Source: Metabacillus schmidteae
Lineage (GTDB): Bacteria > Bacillota > Bacilli > Bacillales > Bacillaceae
DNA: 64,000 bases
NCBI RefSeq assembly: GCF_903166545.1
Contig: NZ_CAESCH010000001.1
Location: forward strand, 2,670,001 to 2,734,000
Direction: 5' to 3'
The position numbers were made by a program, and so were the translations under genes. The notes under the pieces were generated by a model. That model did no database searches and was not told the origin of the DNA. It saw only the letters and a list, made by a program, of their open reading frames with translations. Shown piece after piece: positions 27,791 through 36,706 of this stretch. How positions within the stretch are numbered: position 1 is the first letter of the stretch; every line of letters starts with the position of its first letter.

Positions 27791-27818
27791 TAATCGTTTG
27801 ACTTTAAAAAAGGTTACA
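27791..27818 (-). promoter_or_regulatory. ECF-type autoregulatory promoter
   Basis: On the minus strand, TGTAAC (27818-27813), then a 16-base spacer rich in T/A, then CGATTA (27796-27791). This matches the common ECF pattern of an AAC-containing -35 and a CG-starting -10 separated by 16. It lies just before the sigma gene, and its predicted start falls near 27785. Confidence 0.65.
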
Positions 27819-28069
27819 GATTTACCATTTGTTTTTTGGTGAAATAATAAAGTTGATTTTTTTTATAATTATAACAGTTTAACTTCAGTTCATAATTTAA
27901 CATTCAGTTATGGATGAATGTTCTGTTGGTGTTTATATAATTGTTATTATATGGTATTTTAAAAAGGTGCAAAATTTTGGAAGTAATAGTCATAATTAAT
28001 AAATTAAGAGTTAATAGTGTAACGTTATTAGAAACGTCTCACTTAAAGGTTATTCCTGGAGGTTTTTTA

Positions 28070-28606
28070 ATGAAATGTACAGACGAAGATGAATTCATGT
28101 GGTGGTATGAAGAATATAGTATTTCCCTTTTTAAATACATATTTTCTATGGTACAAGAACCGCAAACGGCAGAAGATATCCTACAAGATACATTTTTAAA
28201 GGCATATCAATACCAGATACATATAAATGATAAAGATAAGGTCAAAAACTTCCTGTATAGGATTGCTCACAATACAACAATGGATTTCTTCAGAAAAGAA
28301 TCAAAGATTAAAAGATTGCTAAATGGACTTTCTAATGAGAATCATGTATATCCATCTGCAGAAGAGATTGTTGAAGTGAAAGAAGAAAGTAAACGATTGC
28401 TAGATGCCCTAAAAAGATTAAAGGCGTCACATAGAGAAGTGATCCTTTTAAGAAAGGTTCATGGATTCACAATAAAGGAAACAGCTCAAGTTTTAAATTG
28501 GACTGAATCAAAGGTCAAGACAACATTACACAGAGCAAACAAAAGTCTTGAAAAGTTATTGTTAAAGGAGGACGACTATGAAGAAATCACGTCTTTCACT
28601 AGATGA
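28070..28606 (+). CDS. ECF-type RNA polymerase sigma factor (second module)
   Basis: A 178-residue sigma factor divergent from the first. Region 2 reads WYEEYSISLFKYIFSMVQEP, AEDILQDTFLKAYQY and FLYRIAHNTTMDFFRKE; region 4 reads LKASHREVILLRKVHGFTIK. The frame runs upstream to 27941, but the ATG at 28070 preceded by GGAGG at seven bases is the evident start. The gene overlaps the next one by 29 bases. No clear ECF promoter with correct spacing was found upstream, so regulation is not clear. Confidence 0.88.
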   Translation: MKCTDEDEFMWWYEEYSISLFKYIFSMVQEPQTAEDILQDTFLKAYQYQIHINDKDKVKNFLYRIAHNTTMDFFRKESKIKRLLNGLSNENHVYPSAEEIVEVKEESKRLLDALKRLKASHREVILLRKVHGFTIKETAQVLNWTESKVKTTLHRANKSLEKLLLKEDDYEEITSFTR

Positions 28607-29270
28607 TAAATTTTGTAAGATAAATGAAGAAATTGAATGGAGCAACTATAGAAAAGAATTGCTTAAAACCGAGATTCAACGCCAAATTTCTCGTCAATCA
28701 TATCAGCTTCATAAAGAAAATAGGCAAAGAAAGATAAGAATGACACTTGCTGGTGTATGTTTATGTCTCATAAGTTTTCTAGTGCTTGCACCATATCTAA
28801 ATGCTGAATTTCCAATTCAAACTAGTCAAGAAATTAGTGATAAAGCCCTTGAAGAGGTTGTAACCTCATACAGAAACCATATCTCAGCATTTAATAAAGG
28901 TGATTATGATACATATCTTGAAACTTTAGGAAAGAAAAGCTCTATCACTTTGACTGAAGAAGAATCGTTGAATATGACAGCTCCCCAAAAAGGACCTATA
29001 GTGATTGAAAAACTTACGCCACTATATTCCGATCATAAAACGGTTATCTTATATTCAGTTGAGGATGTAGCAGTTGAAGCGGAAAAAACATATAAAAGAT
29101 ATTTATATATTAAATACCATAAAGAAGAATCAAAATGGATTATCAATGAGAAAAACATTTTTAAACAGTATAAATACAATGAAGGAACCAAAACATTGCA
29201 ATACGATTTATCAAAAGAAGTAAAACAGTCGTTAAAAGATGAATATGGAATTGATTTGAAGGTTGAGTAG
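28578..29270 (+). CDS. Probable membrane anti-sigma factor
   Basis: The 230-residue protein has a basic, helical cytosolic N-terminus (about 1-52) with no zinc HxxxCxxC motif, a membrane segment (about 54-73, LAGVCLCLISFLVLAPYL), and an outer domain that starts ALEEVVTSYRNHISAFNKGD. That segment looks like an NTF2-like fold used by several Bacillus anti-sigma and stress proteins. The 29-base overlap with the sigma gene and the topology support an anti-sigma role. No family name is certain. Confidence 0.7.
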   Translation: MKKSRLSLDDKFCKINEEIEWSNYRKELLKTEIQRQISRQSYQLHKENRQRKIRMTLAGVCLCLISFLVLAPYLNAEFPIQTSQEISDKALEEVVTSYRNHISAFNKGDYDTYLETLGKKSSITLTEEESLNMTAPQKGPIVIEKLTPLYSDHKTVILYSVEDVAVEAEKTYKRYLYIKYHKEESKWIINEKNIFKQYKYNEGTKTLQYDLSKEVKQSLKDEYGIDLKVE

Positions 29271-29309
29271 CTTGTTGCAAGTTTGAACAAATTTATTGAG
29301 GTGATTTCA

Positions 29310-29447
29310 TTGGAGGATAAGAAGGACGAACGTGAAAAAAGTAAAATTGAAACTGATGATGGTTGGAACAGAACCCTTTATGGGAGCCCCACAATAGGAG
29401 GCTTTATTGTTGTCGGAGTAATAATTTTGTACTTATTATTCCGCTGA
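29310..29447 (+). CDS. Small C-tail-anchored membrane protein
   Basis: A 45-residue product from a TTG start with GAGGTGA upstream: charged N-terminus (LEDKKDEREKSKIETDDGW), then TLYGSPTIGGFIVVGVIILY and a final LLFR. It lies 39 bases after the anti-sigma gene and is probably in the same operon. Small membrane proteins also accompany other Bacillus ECF sigma operons (for example sigY). Function unknown; a regulatory role is only inferred from position. Confidence 0.6.
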   Translation: MEDKKDEREKSKIETDDGWNRTLYGSPTIGGFIVVGVIILYLLFR

Positions 29448-29553
29448 TAATTGGGGAATTAGAGGAGGAAAGCAGGCATCTAGTATTGGGATTAATTTTG
29501 ACTTAGAAGTGTAATCTATATACTAATTAATAAGTAGTACCTTTTAAATTTAT

Positions 29554-29604
29554 AAATACTCTATAAAACAACTGTTGAGGTAGTTTTATAGAGTATTTTT
29601 TGTT
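29554..29604 (+). terminator. Strong terminator after the second sigma operon
   Basis: AAATACTCTATAAAAC (29554-29569) pairs over 16 bp with GTTTTATAGAGTATTT (29583-29598), then TTTGTTT. The AT-rich remainder to 29951 has no gene and no promoter I would vouch for. Confidence 0.85.
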
Positions 29605-29951
29605 TATACGCTATAAGCGATAGGTTTTATGTAGGCAAGAAACAAATTTAATTTATTCACTTTCGTTACAAAAATAGTAAAAGTAAATATTTTAATGATA
29701 ATAGTATGCTGTATGATTAATAAAAATACAAATCATATGTTGATACTACATTAAAAGACGGCAGATTTTTTCCTTTTTTTCATATGGAAACTTGAAAAAT
29801 AAAGAAATTACAGTTAATATAAATTATGTTTAATAAAAATATTAATATATTTATATTTATATTATCAAGTATGGTTAAAATCTATTCTATTAAGTTTTAA
29901 GGAAAGATGAATTTTCTAAATGATTTATATTTTGATAAGGGAGGATTCTCC

Positions 29952-32900
29952 ATGAAGCAAAACATCGAAAATAATTCTAATAAAGATCTTCTTATTGCGC
30001 ACTATCAGTTTGATGATTATGACAAAGTTGGTAAAGACATCTCTGTGAATAACAATGAGGCAACGTTAGAAGGAACAACGAAACCAATTCTAGAAACAGT
30101 TGGAGGAAGAAAAGCTGTTACATTTACAGGAGGAAACAATGGCACTTCTTATTTGAAACTTCCATCCGAATTACTTAGTGATATAAGTGATCACACAGGG
30201 ATTACCATTAGTACATGGGTTTACTTGAGAAAAGGCATGAATATGTGGGAAAGAATTTTTGATTTCGGCAATAATACAAACGGGTCGCATCTTTTCTTAA
30301 CGCGAAATATCCGTGGCGTTTGTTCTTCTGGAGGAGAACTTATTGCTGATCCAGGTAAAACATACTCAGCAGGTGAATGGATCCATGTTGCTATGTCGGT
30401 AATTGGTACAGAAGGTGGTACATTAAGCAGTGCCGGGCCAGTGGTATATGTGAATGGAGAAGTAGCTGGAGATGGATCAATTAGCCAGACTTCAAGTGGT
30501 ACGTATGCAAAACTACGCAGTTGGTTTGAAACATTCAAGGATCCGTCCAATTATAGCAATAATTATATCGGTAAATCACAATTTGAAGCAGATCCGGATT
30601 TTAATGGTACCTTAACTGATTTCCGTATTTACAAAGCTGGCTTATCACAGGATGAAGTAATTGAGGTAATGTGTGAATCCCTTACAGATGAAGAAATCGT
30701 TCAACTTGCCAAAGATAAATACTTATCGTTTCCAACAAACATTGTCTCAAAGGATCTTGCATTGCCATCTTCACTCATGGGCGGAAATGTGACAGTTACC
30801 TGGAAGTCCAGTAATCAAGAAGTGATTTCAAATGATGGAGTTGTTGGAGACATCCATACACCTAATGGAGTAACTTTTACCGCCTTGTTAAATAGGGGTA
30901 ATTACACGATTGACAAAGAGTATTCGGTGTCTGTCCTTCCTAAGGGGGTGCCTTCCTATCATTTAACAATTGATGGAAGTAACGAAGTTTTAGATATCAG
31001 CAAGACATTATACGGTCTATTTTATGAAGATATCAACAATGCAGCGGACGGCGGCATTTATGCTGAGCTTGTTCAAAACCGTTCTTTTGAATCGTTCGTA
31101 TTCGATACCTATTCACATGCTTCCGGAGAGTGCGGCTGCTCTACAGGTAGAAACCGTGAACCGCTTCATGCTTGGTTTGGAGATCTTGATAAAGTAACTG
31201 TAAATAGTGCCGGAGGATTAAATGAGTTTTTTGGCGTTTCAGATCAAGATACCAATTCTCATTATATAACCGTAACGGACGGCAGCACTATTATCAATAA
31301 AGGCTTTACCGATTCCAATCATTATTGTGCGATGTCAATTAAACAAGATGCTCAGTATGATTTTACGGTGTGGGCAAAAGCGGAAACAGCCGGAGCAATC
31401 ACTTTACAACTGCAAAATCAGGAAGGTACAGCAATTAGTGATTCAGTAGAGATACAGGTTGAAGGCGGAAATAATTGGAGAAAGTATGGAGTTGATACGA
31501 AGATTGCCTTAAATGGTACTAAAACAGAGCTTGGTCAGCTTGCGTTAACCTTTAACGGTGACATATCAATCGACATGGTTTCATTGATGCCTCAAGACGT
31601 TTGGGGAGCTGGTGAAGAAGAGAGATCACAATCTGCACATTCGAATTATAAAGGAAATCCAAACTATCGTTTGCGAAAAGATTTGGTGAATGCACTGGTT
31701 GATTTGCACCCAACGTTCCTGCGCTTCCCTGGCGGTTGTATCTCGGAAGGTTCCTTCATATGGGACAATGTGTATGAATGGAAGGACTCTGTAGGCGATA
31801 TTGAACTGCGTAAAGAAAACTTTAATGTATGGGGATATATGATGACGATGGGGTTAGGCTACATGGAATATTTCCAATTAGCAGAAGATCTAAATGCAAC
31901 ACCTCTTCCTGTTATGGCCTGTGGTGTACTTTGTCAGGCACGTTCAAATTATGTCCACCCTGCAGGTGGTGAACTGAGAGATTATTATGTCAAGAGCTTC
32001 ACAGATTTAATTGATTTTGCGATTAGCACTGATTTTGAACATAACGAGTGGGCTGCTTTACGTAAAAAGATGGGTCATGAGACACCGTTCGACCTGCATT
32101 ACTTAGGTGTCGGTAATGAAAACTGGGGCACAGAGTTTTTTGCGAACTTTGAATATTTTAAAACGAAAATTGATGAATACATGGAGCAGCAATATCCAGG
32201 CTATGAATTGCATATCATATCGACAGTTGGTGCTCAAGCAGACGATGATGCTTACCAGCAAGGGTGGAAGTTCTTAAGCGGCAATATGACTGGAGCAGAA
32301 ACGATAAGTTTTACAGACGGTAAGACAGCTATAGAAGAGACGGTTACATGGTACGAGAAGCAGCCAAATTACATGGATACGATTGCTGATGAGCATTACT
32401 ATCGCTCGAACGAATATTTGCTGAACAATGTGGATCGTTACAACTATTATTACAGAGCATATGAGCAAGACGGAAGCTTGAATGAGTCCGAAACTTCTAA
32501 AGTTTTCGTTGGAGAGTTTGCTTCAACAGATAAGAATACATTGGCTGGAGCAATTGCCGAAGCTGCGATTATGACTAGCTTTGAAAAAAATTCTGATGTA
32601 GTTAGATTAGCTGCCTATGCACCGCTGTTTAACAAAGTATTGACTGATGGTTCTTATCGCTGGACACCAGATTTAATTTGGTTTGATGATGAAACAGTTT
32701 GGTACACACCGAATTATTATGCTCAAGCATTATTTGGAAAGTATCTTGGTAATAAATTATTGGAAACTTCTTTCTCCACTTATCGAAAAGGACAGTTAAC
32801 AGAACTCGCTCCCCGCGGAGGAATTGAAATCGCTGCAGGTAATGCTGAGGTTCATGTAAAACGTGTGAAAGTTATCGATAATACAAGCAATAATGTTCTG

Positions 32901-33716
32901 TTTGAACAAGATTTCACGAAAGAATTGGACTCTGCATGGGAGGTTATCCCAGGTTCAGCAGGGTATATGATGGATCCGGAAAAAGGCTTGATTTTACAAG
33001 CCCAAAACAGAGGATTAAATGGTTTATATATCATGAATGATAGCTGGACCAATTATAAGGTTGAAGTAAAAGCTTCAAAAGGATCTGGTGAAGACGGTTT
33101 TTATGTCGGTGTTGGTTTGATGGATATTTCACCGGAGAAAAAAGATGTAATTGAATACGCTATCGGATATAACGGAAATGCGACCGGTGTAAAAGTATAT
33201 AAGCAGGGTGTGCAAGGGTATATGTTAGGTGACTATTCATCCAGTACGGCAGCCGGTAACTTACGAGCAAGCTGTTATGAAGAGTTGGCAGATCATACTC
33301 CATACACAATTTCAGTGAATTATGGCGGAGGTACGGGAGATCGTCTCATCTGCTCTTACACTGACGGTGCATACCAAAGCAAGGTGTTGGATTACAATTT
33401 AGAAGCTTATAATAACGAGGTTTTCAACTCAGTAACAAAAGATGACAACCATGTTTATGTGAAGCTTGTAAATGCTGATTCCGTTGAAAAAACAACAAAA
33501 ATTTTGTTGAAGGATCTTAACGTAGAAGAAGCAGGAAAACTAATTACATTGACTGGTGATGCATCCCTTGTTAATACTCCGAATGTAAATAAAAAGAACG
33601 ATGAAAAGGTTGTCCCTGCTGAAACTAAAATCAAGCTGGACGACAATTGTTTAGTTGTCACATTACCTGCAAATTCTGTGAATGTCATGGTATTAGATCT
33701 GCAAAGTGCAATTTAA
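29952..33716 (+). CDS. Multidomain alpha-L-arabinofuranosidase, GH51, with LamG-like domain
   Basis: A 1254-residue enzyme from an ATG with AAGGGAGG upstream. Order: LamG/concanavalin-like domain (about 12-215), an Ig-like beta domain with TVTWKSSNQEVIS (about 225-315), then the GH51 catalytic barrel. The barrel starts TLYGLFYEDINNAADGGIYA, with FLRFPGGCISEG, acid/base Glu723 in GVGNENWG and nucleophile Glu855 in VFVGEFAS. A carbohydrate-binding-like stretch (about 435-550) interrupts the early barrel, and another jelly-roll segment (about 975-1150) interrupts the C-terminal sandwich. There is no signal peptide, so it appears cytosolic, which is unusual for such a large modular enzyme. Probable substrates are arabinose-containing oligosaccharides. 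Confidence 0.88.
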   Translation: MKQNIENNSNKDLLIAHYQFDDYDKVGKDISVNNNEATLEGTTKPILETVGGRKAVTFTGGNNGTSYLKLPSELLSDISDHTGITISTWVYLRKGMNMWERIFDFGNNTNGSHLFLTRNIRGVCSSGGELIADPGKTYSAGEWIHVAMSVIGTEGGTLSSAGPVVYVNGEVAGDGSISQTSSGTYAKLRSWFETFKDPSNYSNNYIGKSQFEADPDFNGTLTDFRIYKAGLSQDEVIEVMCESLTDEEIVQLAKDKYLSFPTNIVSKDLALPSSLMGGNVTVTWKSSNQEVISNDGVVGDIHTPNGVTFTALLNRGNYTIDKEYSVSVLPKGVPSYHLTIDGSNEVLDISKTLYGLFYEDINNAADGGIYAELVQNRSFESFVFDTYSHASGECGCSTGRNREPLHAWFGDLDKVTVNSAGGLNEFFGVSDQDTNSHYITVTDGSTIINKGFTDSNHYCAMSIKQDAQYDFTVWAKAETAGAITLQLQNQEGTAISDSVEIQVEGGNNWRKYGVDTKIALNGTKTELGQLALTFNGDISIDMVSLMPQDVWGAGEEERSQSAHSNYKGNPNYRLRKDLVNALVDLHPTFLRFPGGCISEGSFIWDNVYEWKDSVGDIELRKENFNVWGYMMTMGLGYMEYFQLAEDLNATPLPVMACGVLCQARSNYVHPAGGELRDYYVKSFTDLIDFAISTDFEHNEWAALRKKMGHETPFDLHYLGVGNENWGTEFFANFEYFKTKIDEYMEQQYPGYELHIISTVGAQADDDAYQQGWKFLSGNMTGAETISFTDGKTAIEETVTWYEKQPNYMDTIADEHYYRSNEYLLNNVDRYNYYYRAYEQDGSLNESETSKVFVGEFASTDKNTLAGAIAEAAIMTSFEKNSDVVRLAAYAPLFNKVLTDGSYRWTPDLIWFDDETVWYTPNYYAQALFGKYLGNKLLETSFSTYRKGQLTELAPRGGIEIAAGNAEVHVKRVKVIDNTSNNVLFEQDFTKELDSAWEVIPGSAGYMMDPEKGLILQAQNRGLNGLYIMNDSWTNYKVEVKASKGSGEDGFYVGVGLMDISPEKKDVIEYAIGYNGNATGVKVYKQGVQGYMLGDYSSSTAAGNLRASCYEELADHTPYTISVNYGGGTGDRLICSYTDGAYQSKVLDYNLEAYNNEVFNSVTKDDNHVYVKLVNADSVEKTTKILLKDLNVEEAGKLITLTGDASLVNTPNVNKKNDEKVVPAETKIKLDDNCLVVTLPANSVNVMVLDLQSAI

Positions 33717-33779
33717 AGAATCAAATACAGGGTTATAAGAGAGGAATTCAAATAATAAAGAAAACTTTCAGAATTTATA

Positions 33780-33816
33780 AAGTGCCTTAATCTGGAGATG
33801 ATTAAGGCACTTTTTT
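33780..33816. terminator. Bidirectional terminator between the GH51 gene and the AraC gene
   Basis: AAGTGCCTTAATC pairs perfectly with GATTAAGGCACTT, followed by TTTTTATA. It lies between two convergent genes. Confidence 0.85.
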
Positions 33817-34717
33817 ATATATAAGTTGCTTTTAAGCGGTTAATATCTTCAATTGGCGGTAAACCAAACATTCGGGAATATTCACGGCTGAATTGCGAGG
33901 GACTTTCATAACCTACTGTGAATGCGACATCTGCGGCATCTTTTGACTCAGTAAATAACAATTGCCTCGCTTTTTGTAATCTTAGTTGTTTTTGAAATTG
34001 AATTGGGCTCATAGCGGTTACCACCTTAAAATGACGATGTAGCGTAGAAACACTCATATTTGCTTTTTGTGCAAGATCCTCTATTCGAATAGAGCGATCA
34101 TAGTTATTAATAATCTGTTCGATAACGTCTCTAATAAGATAGGTAGAGCTTCCTTCAATTGCGATTTGTTCCACCGAACGCCCATGCGGACCTTGCAAAA
34201 CCCTATAGAGAATTTCCTTCATATATAATGGTGCAAGTATAGGAATATCGTCAGGATTTTCTAGCAAACTCGTTAACCTCAATACCGCGTCTAACATCGA
34301 TGAATCGATTGGGCTCACATACATACCACGCTTAGCATTTTCTTTTTTTATCCCTTGAATTTTAAATTCGCGTATTACTTCTAGTATTTGACTTGGTGTG
34401 AATTCAAGTTTGAGCGCCAAGTACGGAACGTCAGGAGAGGCCTCCGTCACTTGTCCTGAAACAGGGAGATTAACTGATGCTAAAAGATAATCACTAGGAC
34501 CGTATCTAAAGCACTCCTGTGCAAGGAAAAGCTCCTTTGCACCCTGAACAATAATGCATATGCATGGATTATAAACGCTGTGACTTAAATCAGTAACATT
34601 GGAACGGCGCAGAAAAAATAAAGACGGAATCGTTGTTACATGAGCACCATCATGTTCTGAATATTTCTCTAATATTTTGGCAAGCTCAACCTGATTTTTA
34701 TAGATTGTATCAGTCAT
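33815..34717 (-). CDS. AraC-family transcriptional regulator
   Basis: The 300-residue regulator has an AraC_N-type cupin region (about 20-175: SVYNPCICIIVQGAKELFL, YLLASVNLPVSGQV) and two C-terminal helix-turn-helix units (RIEDLAQKANMSVSTLHRHF, and AADVAFTVGYESPSQFSREYSRMFGLPP). It is divergent from the MFS efflux gene at 35081, a likely target; the GH51 gene on its other side is convergent. Start follows AAGGAGG. The effector is unknown. Confidence 0.85.
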   Translation of the reverse strand: MTDTIYKNQVELAKILEKYSEHDGAHVTTIPSLFFLRRSNVTDLSHSVYNPCICIIVQGAKELFLAQECFRYGPSDYLLASVNLPVSGQVTEASPDVPYLALKLEFTPSQILEVIREFKIQGIKKENAKRGMYVSPIDSSMLDAVLRLTSLLENPDDIPILAPLYMKEILYRVLQGPHGRSVEQIAIEGSSTYLIRDVIEQIINNYDRSIRIEDLAQKANMSVSTLHRHFKVVTAMSPIQFQKQLRLQKARQLLFTESKDAADVAFTVGYESPSQFSREYSRMFGLPPIEDINRLKATYI

Positions 34718-34855
34718 AAAATCCTCCTTGTTTCTTTATTTCTGCTAGTTCTATTCTAATGTATATTCGTTTGTTGAGGAAGGGGGTGTGAGAGGATTAG
34801 GCAATCATTTGATACTATTGTGATATCAGTCGTGTCTTAGTCTGTTGCATAATAA

Positions 34856-34869
34856 TGAAAGCGTTACAA
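34856..34869 (+). promoter_or_regulatory. cre-like site in the 34718-35080 intergenic region
   Basis: TGAAAGCGTTACAA agrees with the CcpA cre pattern at most positions. It lies about 210 bp before the MFS gene. A coding-like frame from the ATG at 34855 (MKALQTIERNGWTWFVSEQN...) is broken by a TAG after 24 codons and then reads on for 18 more, so this region may also hold a decayed short gene. Otherwise nothing was seen. Confidence 0.35.
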
Positions 34870-35080
34870 ACAATTGAGAGAAATGGGTGGACATGGTTTG
34901 TTTCGGAGCAGAATCAATTTTACCACTAGTACCGCGAGGAGGTGAAGGAGCTGCCTTTCTTTTGTAAAGAGAAAAGATCGGTATGATTCCATGATATCCA
35001 CATGCAAAAGGAAGATTGACCTATGCTACTGTGAATATGTCAATATGTGAATATTTGTAATTTGTAAGGAGGTCGAATAG

Positions 35081-36298
35081 GTGTATAAACGATTTAAAAA
35101 TCTGTTTTCAATCAAAGGGTATAGTTTATTCATCATTTGTATGCTACTTGTCGGCATAGGAATTTCTATTACATTGCCTTATTTATCTTTGTTTTTAACA
35201 GAAGATTTTGGAATAAGCGCTGGGGCAGTTGGTATTTTTATGGCAGTGAGTTCATTAAGCGGCGTATTGGTCAACTCCTTCATTGCAAAACGTTCGGATA
35301 ACGGAATGGACCGAAAGTGGATTATTATTACAGCCATGCTTTCCTCTTCTTTAGGGTATGCTTCGTATTTAGTATTTCATAACTATTTTATTCTACTGAT
35401 TGTAGTCACCTTTTTTAATGGATTGGGTGCTGCTGCAATGCCGCAAATGTACGCATATGCAAAGGAATCGGCAGATGTAAGCAAATCCGATGATAAAACA
35501 TTTGCAATGTCAACCTTACGTACACTGGTATCTCTGGGATTTCTGATAGGACCACTATGTGGGACATTAATTTTGGCTGTTATTGGATACAAGGGGCTTT
35601 TTTTGGGCACATCTGTTATTTATCTTATAATTGCATCTCTTGTATTTCTATTTCTACAAAAACGAAGTACAGCCCCAAGCGATATAAAAAAACAGAAAAA
35701 ATCAGGTTCCTATACACTTAAAGACAGGCAGATCAGGCAGCCATTTATCGCCTTTATTTTTCTGTTTATGGTCAATGCTATTAATGGGGTAATTACTCCG
35801 TTATTTATTGTGAACGATCTTCAGGGCACACATACAGAGGTTGGATTGGTGGTTAGTGTTTGTGCTGGTTTGGAAATTCCTATTATGCTTGTCCTAGGTT
35901 CACTTGGTAAAAAGGTATCGAACCATACCCTAATGATTTACGGATGCTGTATTGCTGTTATCTATTTCATAATCTTAAGTGTATCAGCCCATTCATGGCA
36001 ACTGATCGCAGCTCAACTTCTGCAGGCAACGTTTGTGGCAATAATCATGGGCAATGGACTAAGTTATTTCACAGATCTGCTGCCTGATTCACCGGGGCTT
36101 GCAACAACCATCTATTACAACGGTTCAATCATAGGAAGGTTAATAGGGAGTCTCAGCGGAGGTTTCATTGCACAGTTTGCGGGGTTTCGTCATGTTTATT
36201 GGATTTGTCTAGCACTTGTAGTTTTCTCATTCTTTATCTTATGGAGAACCAGGGAATATGGGGAAATTAAATTATCTACAAAACACACTAGTACTTAA
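35081..36298 (+). CDS. MFS transporter of the sugar efflux (SetA/SetB) type
   Basis: A 405-residue carrier with 12 membrane segments. The start YSLFIICMLLVGIGISITLPYLSLF, then SDNGMDRKWIII in the A-loop and PLFIVNDLQGTHTEVGLVVS in helix 7, are typical of the sugar efflux transporter family (SetA/SetB), which exports sugars and analogues. Translation starts at a GTG with AAGGAGGTCG upstream. The divergent AraC regulator is its likely controller. The exported compound is unknown. Confidence 0.78.
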   Translation: MYKRFKNLFSIKGYSLFIICMLLVGIGISITLPYLSLFLTEDFGISAGAVGIFMAVSSLSGVLVNSFIAKRSDNGMDRKWIIITAMLSSSLGYASYLVFHNYFILLIVVTFFNGLGAAAMPQMYAYAKESADVSKSDDKTFAMSTLRTLVSLGFLIGPLCGTLILAVIGYKGLFLGTSVIYLIIASLVFLFLQKRSTAPSDIKKQKKSGSYTLKDRQIRQPFIAFIFLFMVNAINGVITPLFIVNDLQGTHTEVGLVVSVCAGLEIPIMLVLGSLGKKVSNHTLMIYGCCIAVIYFIILSVSAHSWQLIAAQLLQATFVAIIMGNGLSYFTDLLPDSPGLATTIYYNGSIIGRLIGSLSGGFIAQFAGFRHVYWICLALVVFSFFILWRTREYGEIKLSTKHTST

Positions 36299-36504
36299 TA
36301 ATCGAGATTAGTTCGCTATTTTAAAATTTCTTAGTTAACCATACCTAAAAAGAGAGGTATTTGGATATGAGTTACTCAACTGTCAATGTTTCGTCAGGTG
36401 TAGTAATGAGGGAAAGGGATATATAAGTACCTTGATCTTAGCTTTCAATATGTGTAAGGAAATAGTGAAAAGAATATTTATTTAACAAACACATATAATA
36501 AAAA

Positions 36505-36534
36505 ATAACCGTAGTGCGCCAACACGACGGTTAT
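36505..36534 (-). terminator. Terminator of the type I toxin mRNA
   Basis: On the minus strand ATAACCGT pairs with ACGGTTAT around a 14-base loop and is followed by TTTTTTATTA. It lies about 95 bases after the toxin stop codon, so the mRNA would have a long 3' tail that includes the antisense RNA target. Confidence 0.75.
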
Positions 36535-36548
36535 CTATACAATTGCGA

Positions 36549-36577
36549 TTCACAAAGTAAGCGATTGGAAGTAATAA
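36549..36577 (+). promoter_or_regulatory. Promoter of the antisense RNA
   Basis: TTCACA at 36549-36554, a 17-base spacer, and TAATAA at 36572-36577 form a plausible sigma-A promoter reading toward the toxin gene. The expected start is near 36584. Confidence 0.5.
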
Positions 36578-36583
36578 GGTTTT

Positions 36584-36646
36584 ATGCTTGAGAGTAACTC
36601 ACCTTTGTCGCCAAACAACAGGGTGGATTACTCTTTTATTTTTTCG
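36584..36646 (+). ncRNA. Candidate antitoxin RNA, antisense to the toxin mRNA 3' region
   Basis: A short transcript would run from the promoter at 36549-36577 to a hairpin: AGAGTAA (36591-36597) pairs with TTACTCT (36628-36634), then after a 2x2 internal loop CACC pairs with GGTG. The hairpin is followed by TTTTATTTTTTC. It overlaps the toxin stop codon and 3' untranslated part, the layout of Bacillus type I systems such as txpA/RatA and bsrG/SR4. Not expression-tested; inferred from structure. Confidence 0.55.
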
Positions 36647-36705
36647 ATTAATAGGACGATTAACGTTACTAATGCTATCATAAACATTGCTGTACTCATG
36701 TCCAT
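36628..36705 (-). CDS. Type I toxin-like hydrophobic peptide (holin-like toxin)
   Basis: A 25-residue peptide: MDMSTAMF, then a strongly hydrophobic stretch (MIALVTLIVLLI), then EKIKE. This is the build of putative holin-like/BsrG-type membrane toxins in Bacillus. The ribosome site AAAGGAGG is strong and at good distance (eight bases). It lies between the arms of a 7-bp inverted repeat (36707-36713 and 36749-36755), so the leader can hide it. An antisense RNA and a terminator complete the locus. There is no homology proof; the call rests on length, hydropathy and gene arrangement. Confidence 0.65.
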   Translation of the reverse strand: MDMSTAMFMIALVTLIVLLIEKIKE

Positions 36706-36706
36706 C

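Noticed and set aside
28010..28055. GTAAC...CGTCTC pair upstream of the second ECF sigma gene as an ECF promoter
   Set aside because: The spacer is only about 11 bases, too short for the 16-base spacing ECF promoters need.
29515..29545. Sequence similar in part to a B. subtilis RTP Ter site
   Set aside because: Only the first ACTAATT block fits; the remaining positions disagree, and no rtp gene is present in the window.
34925..34945. GTACCGCGAG near 34930, identical to part of the T-box core
   Set aside because: No stem I, specifier loop or following terminator is present, and the flanking bases do not match the full T-box consensus; the downstream gene is an MFS transporter.
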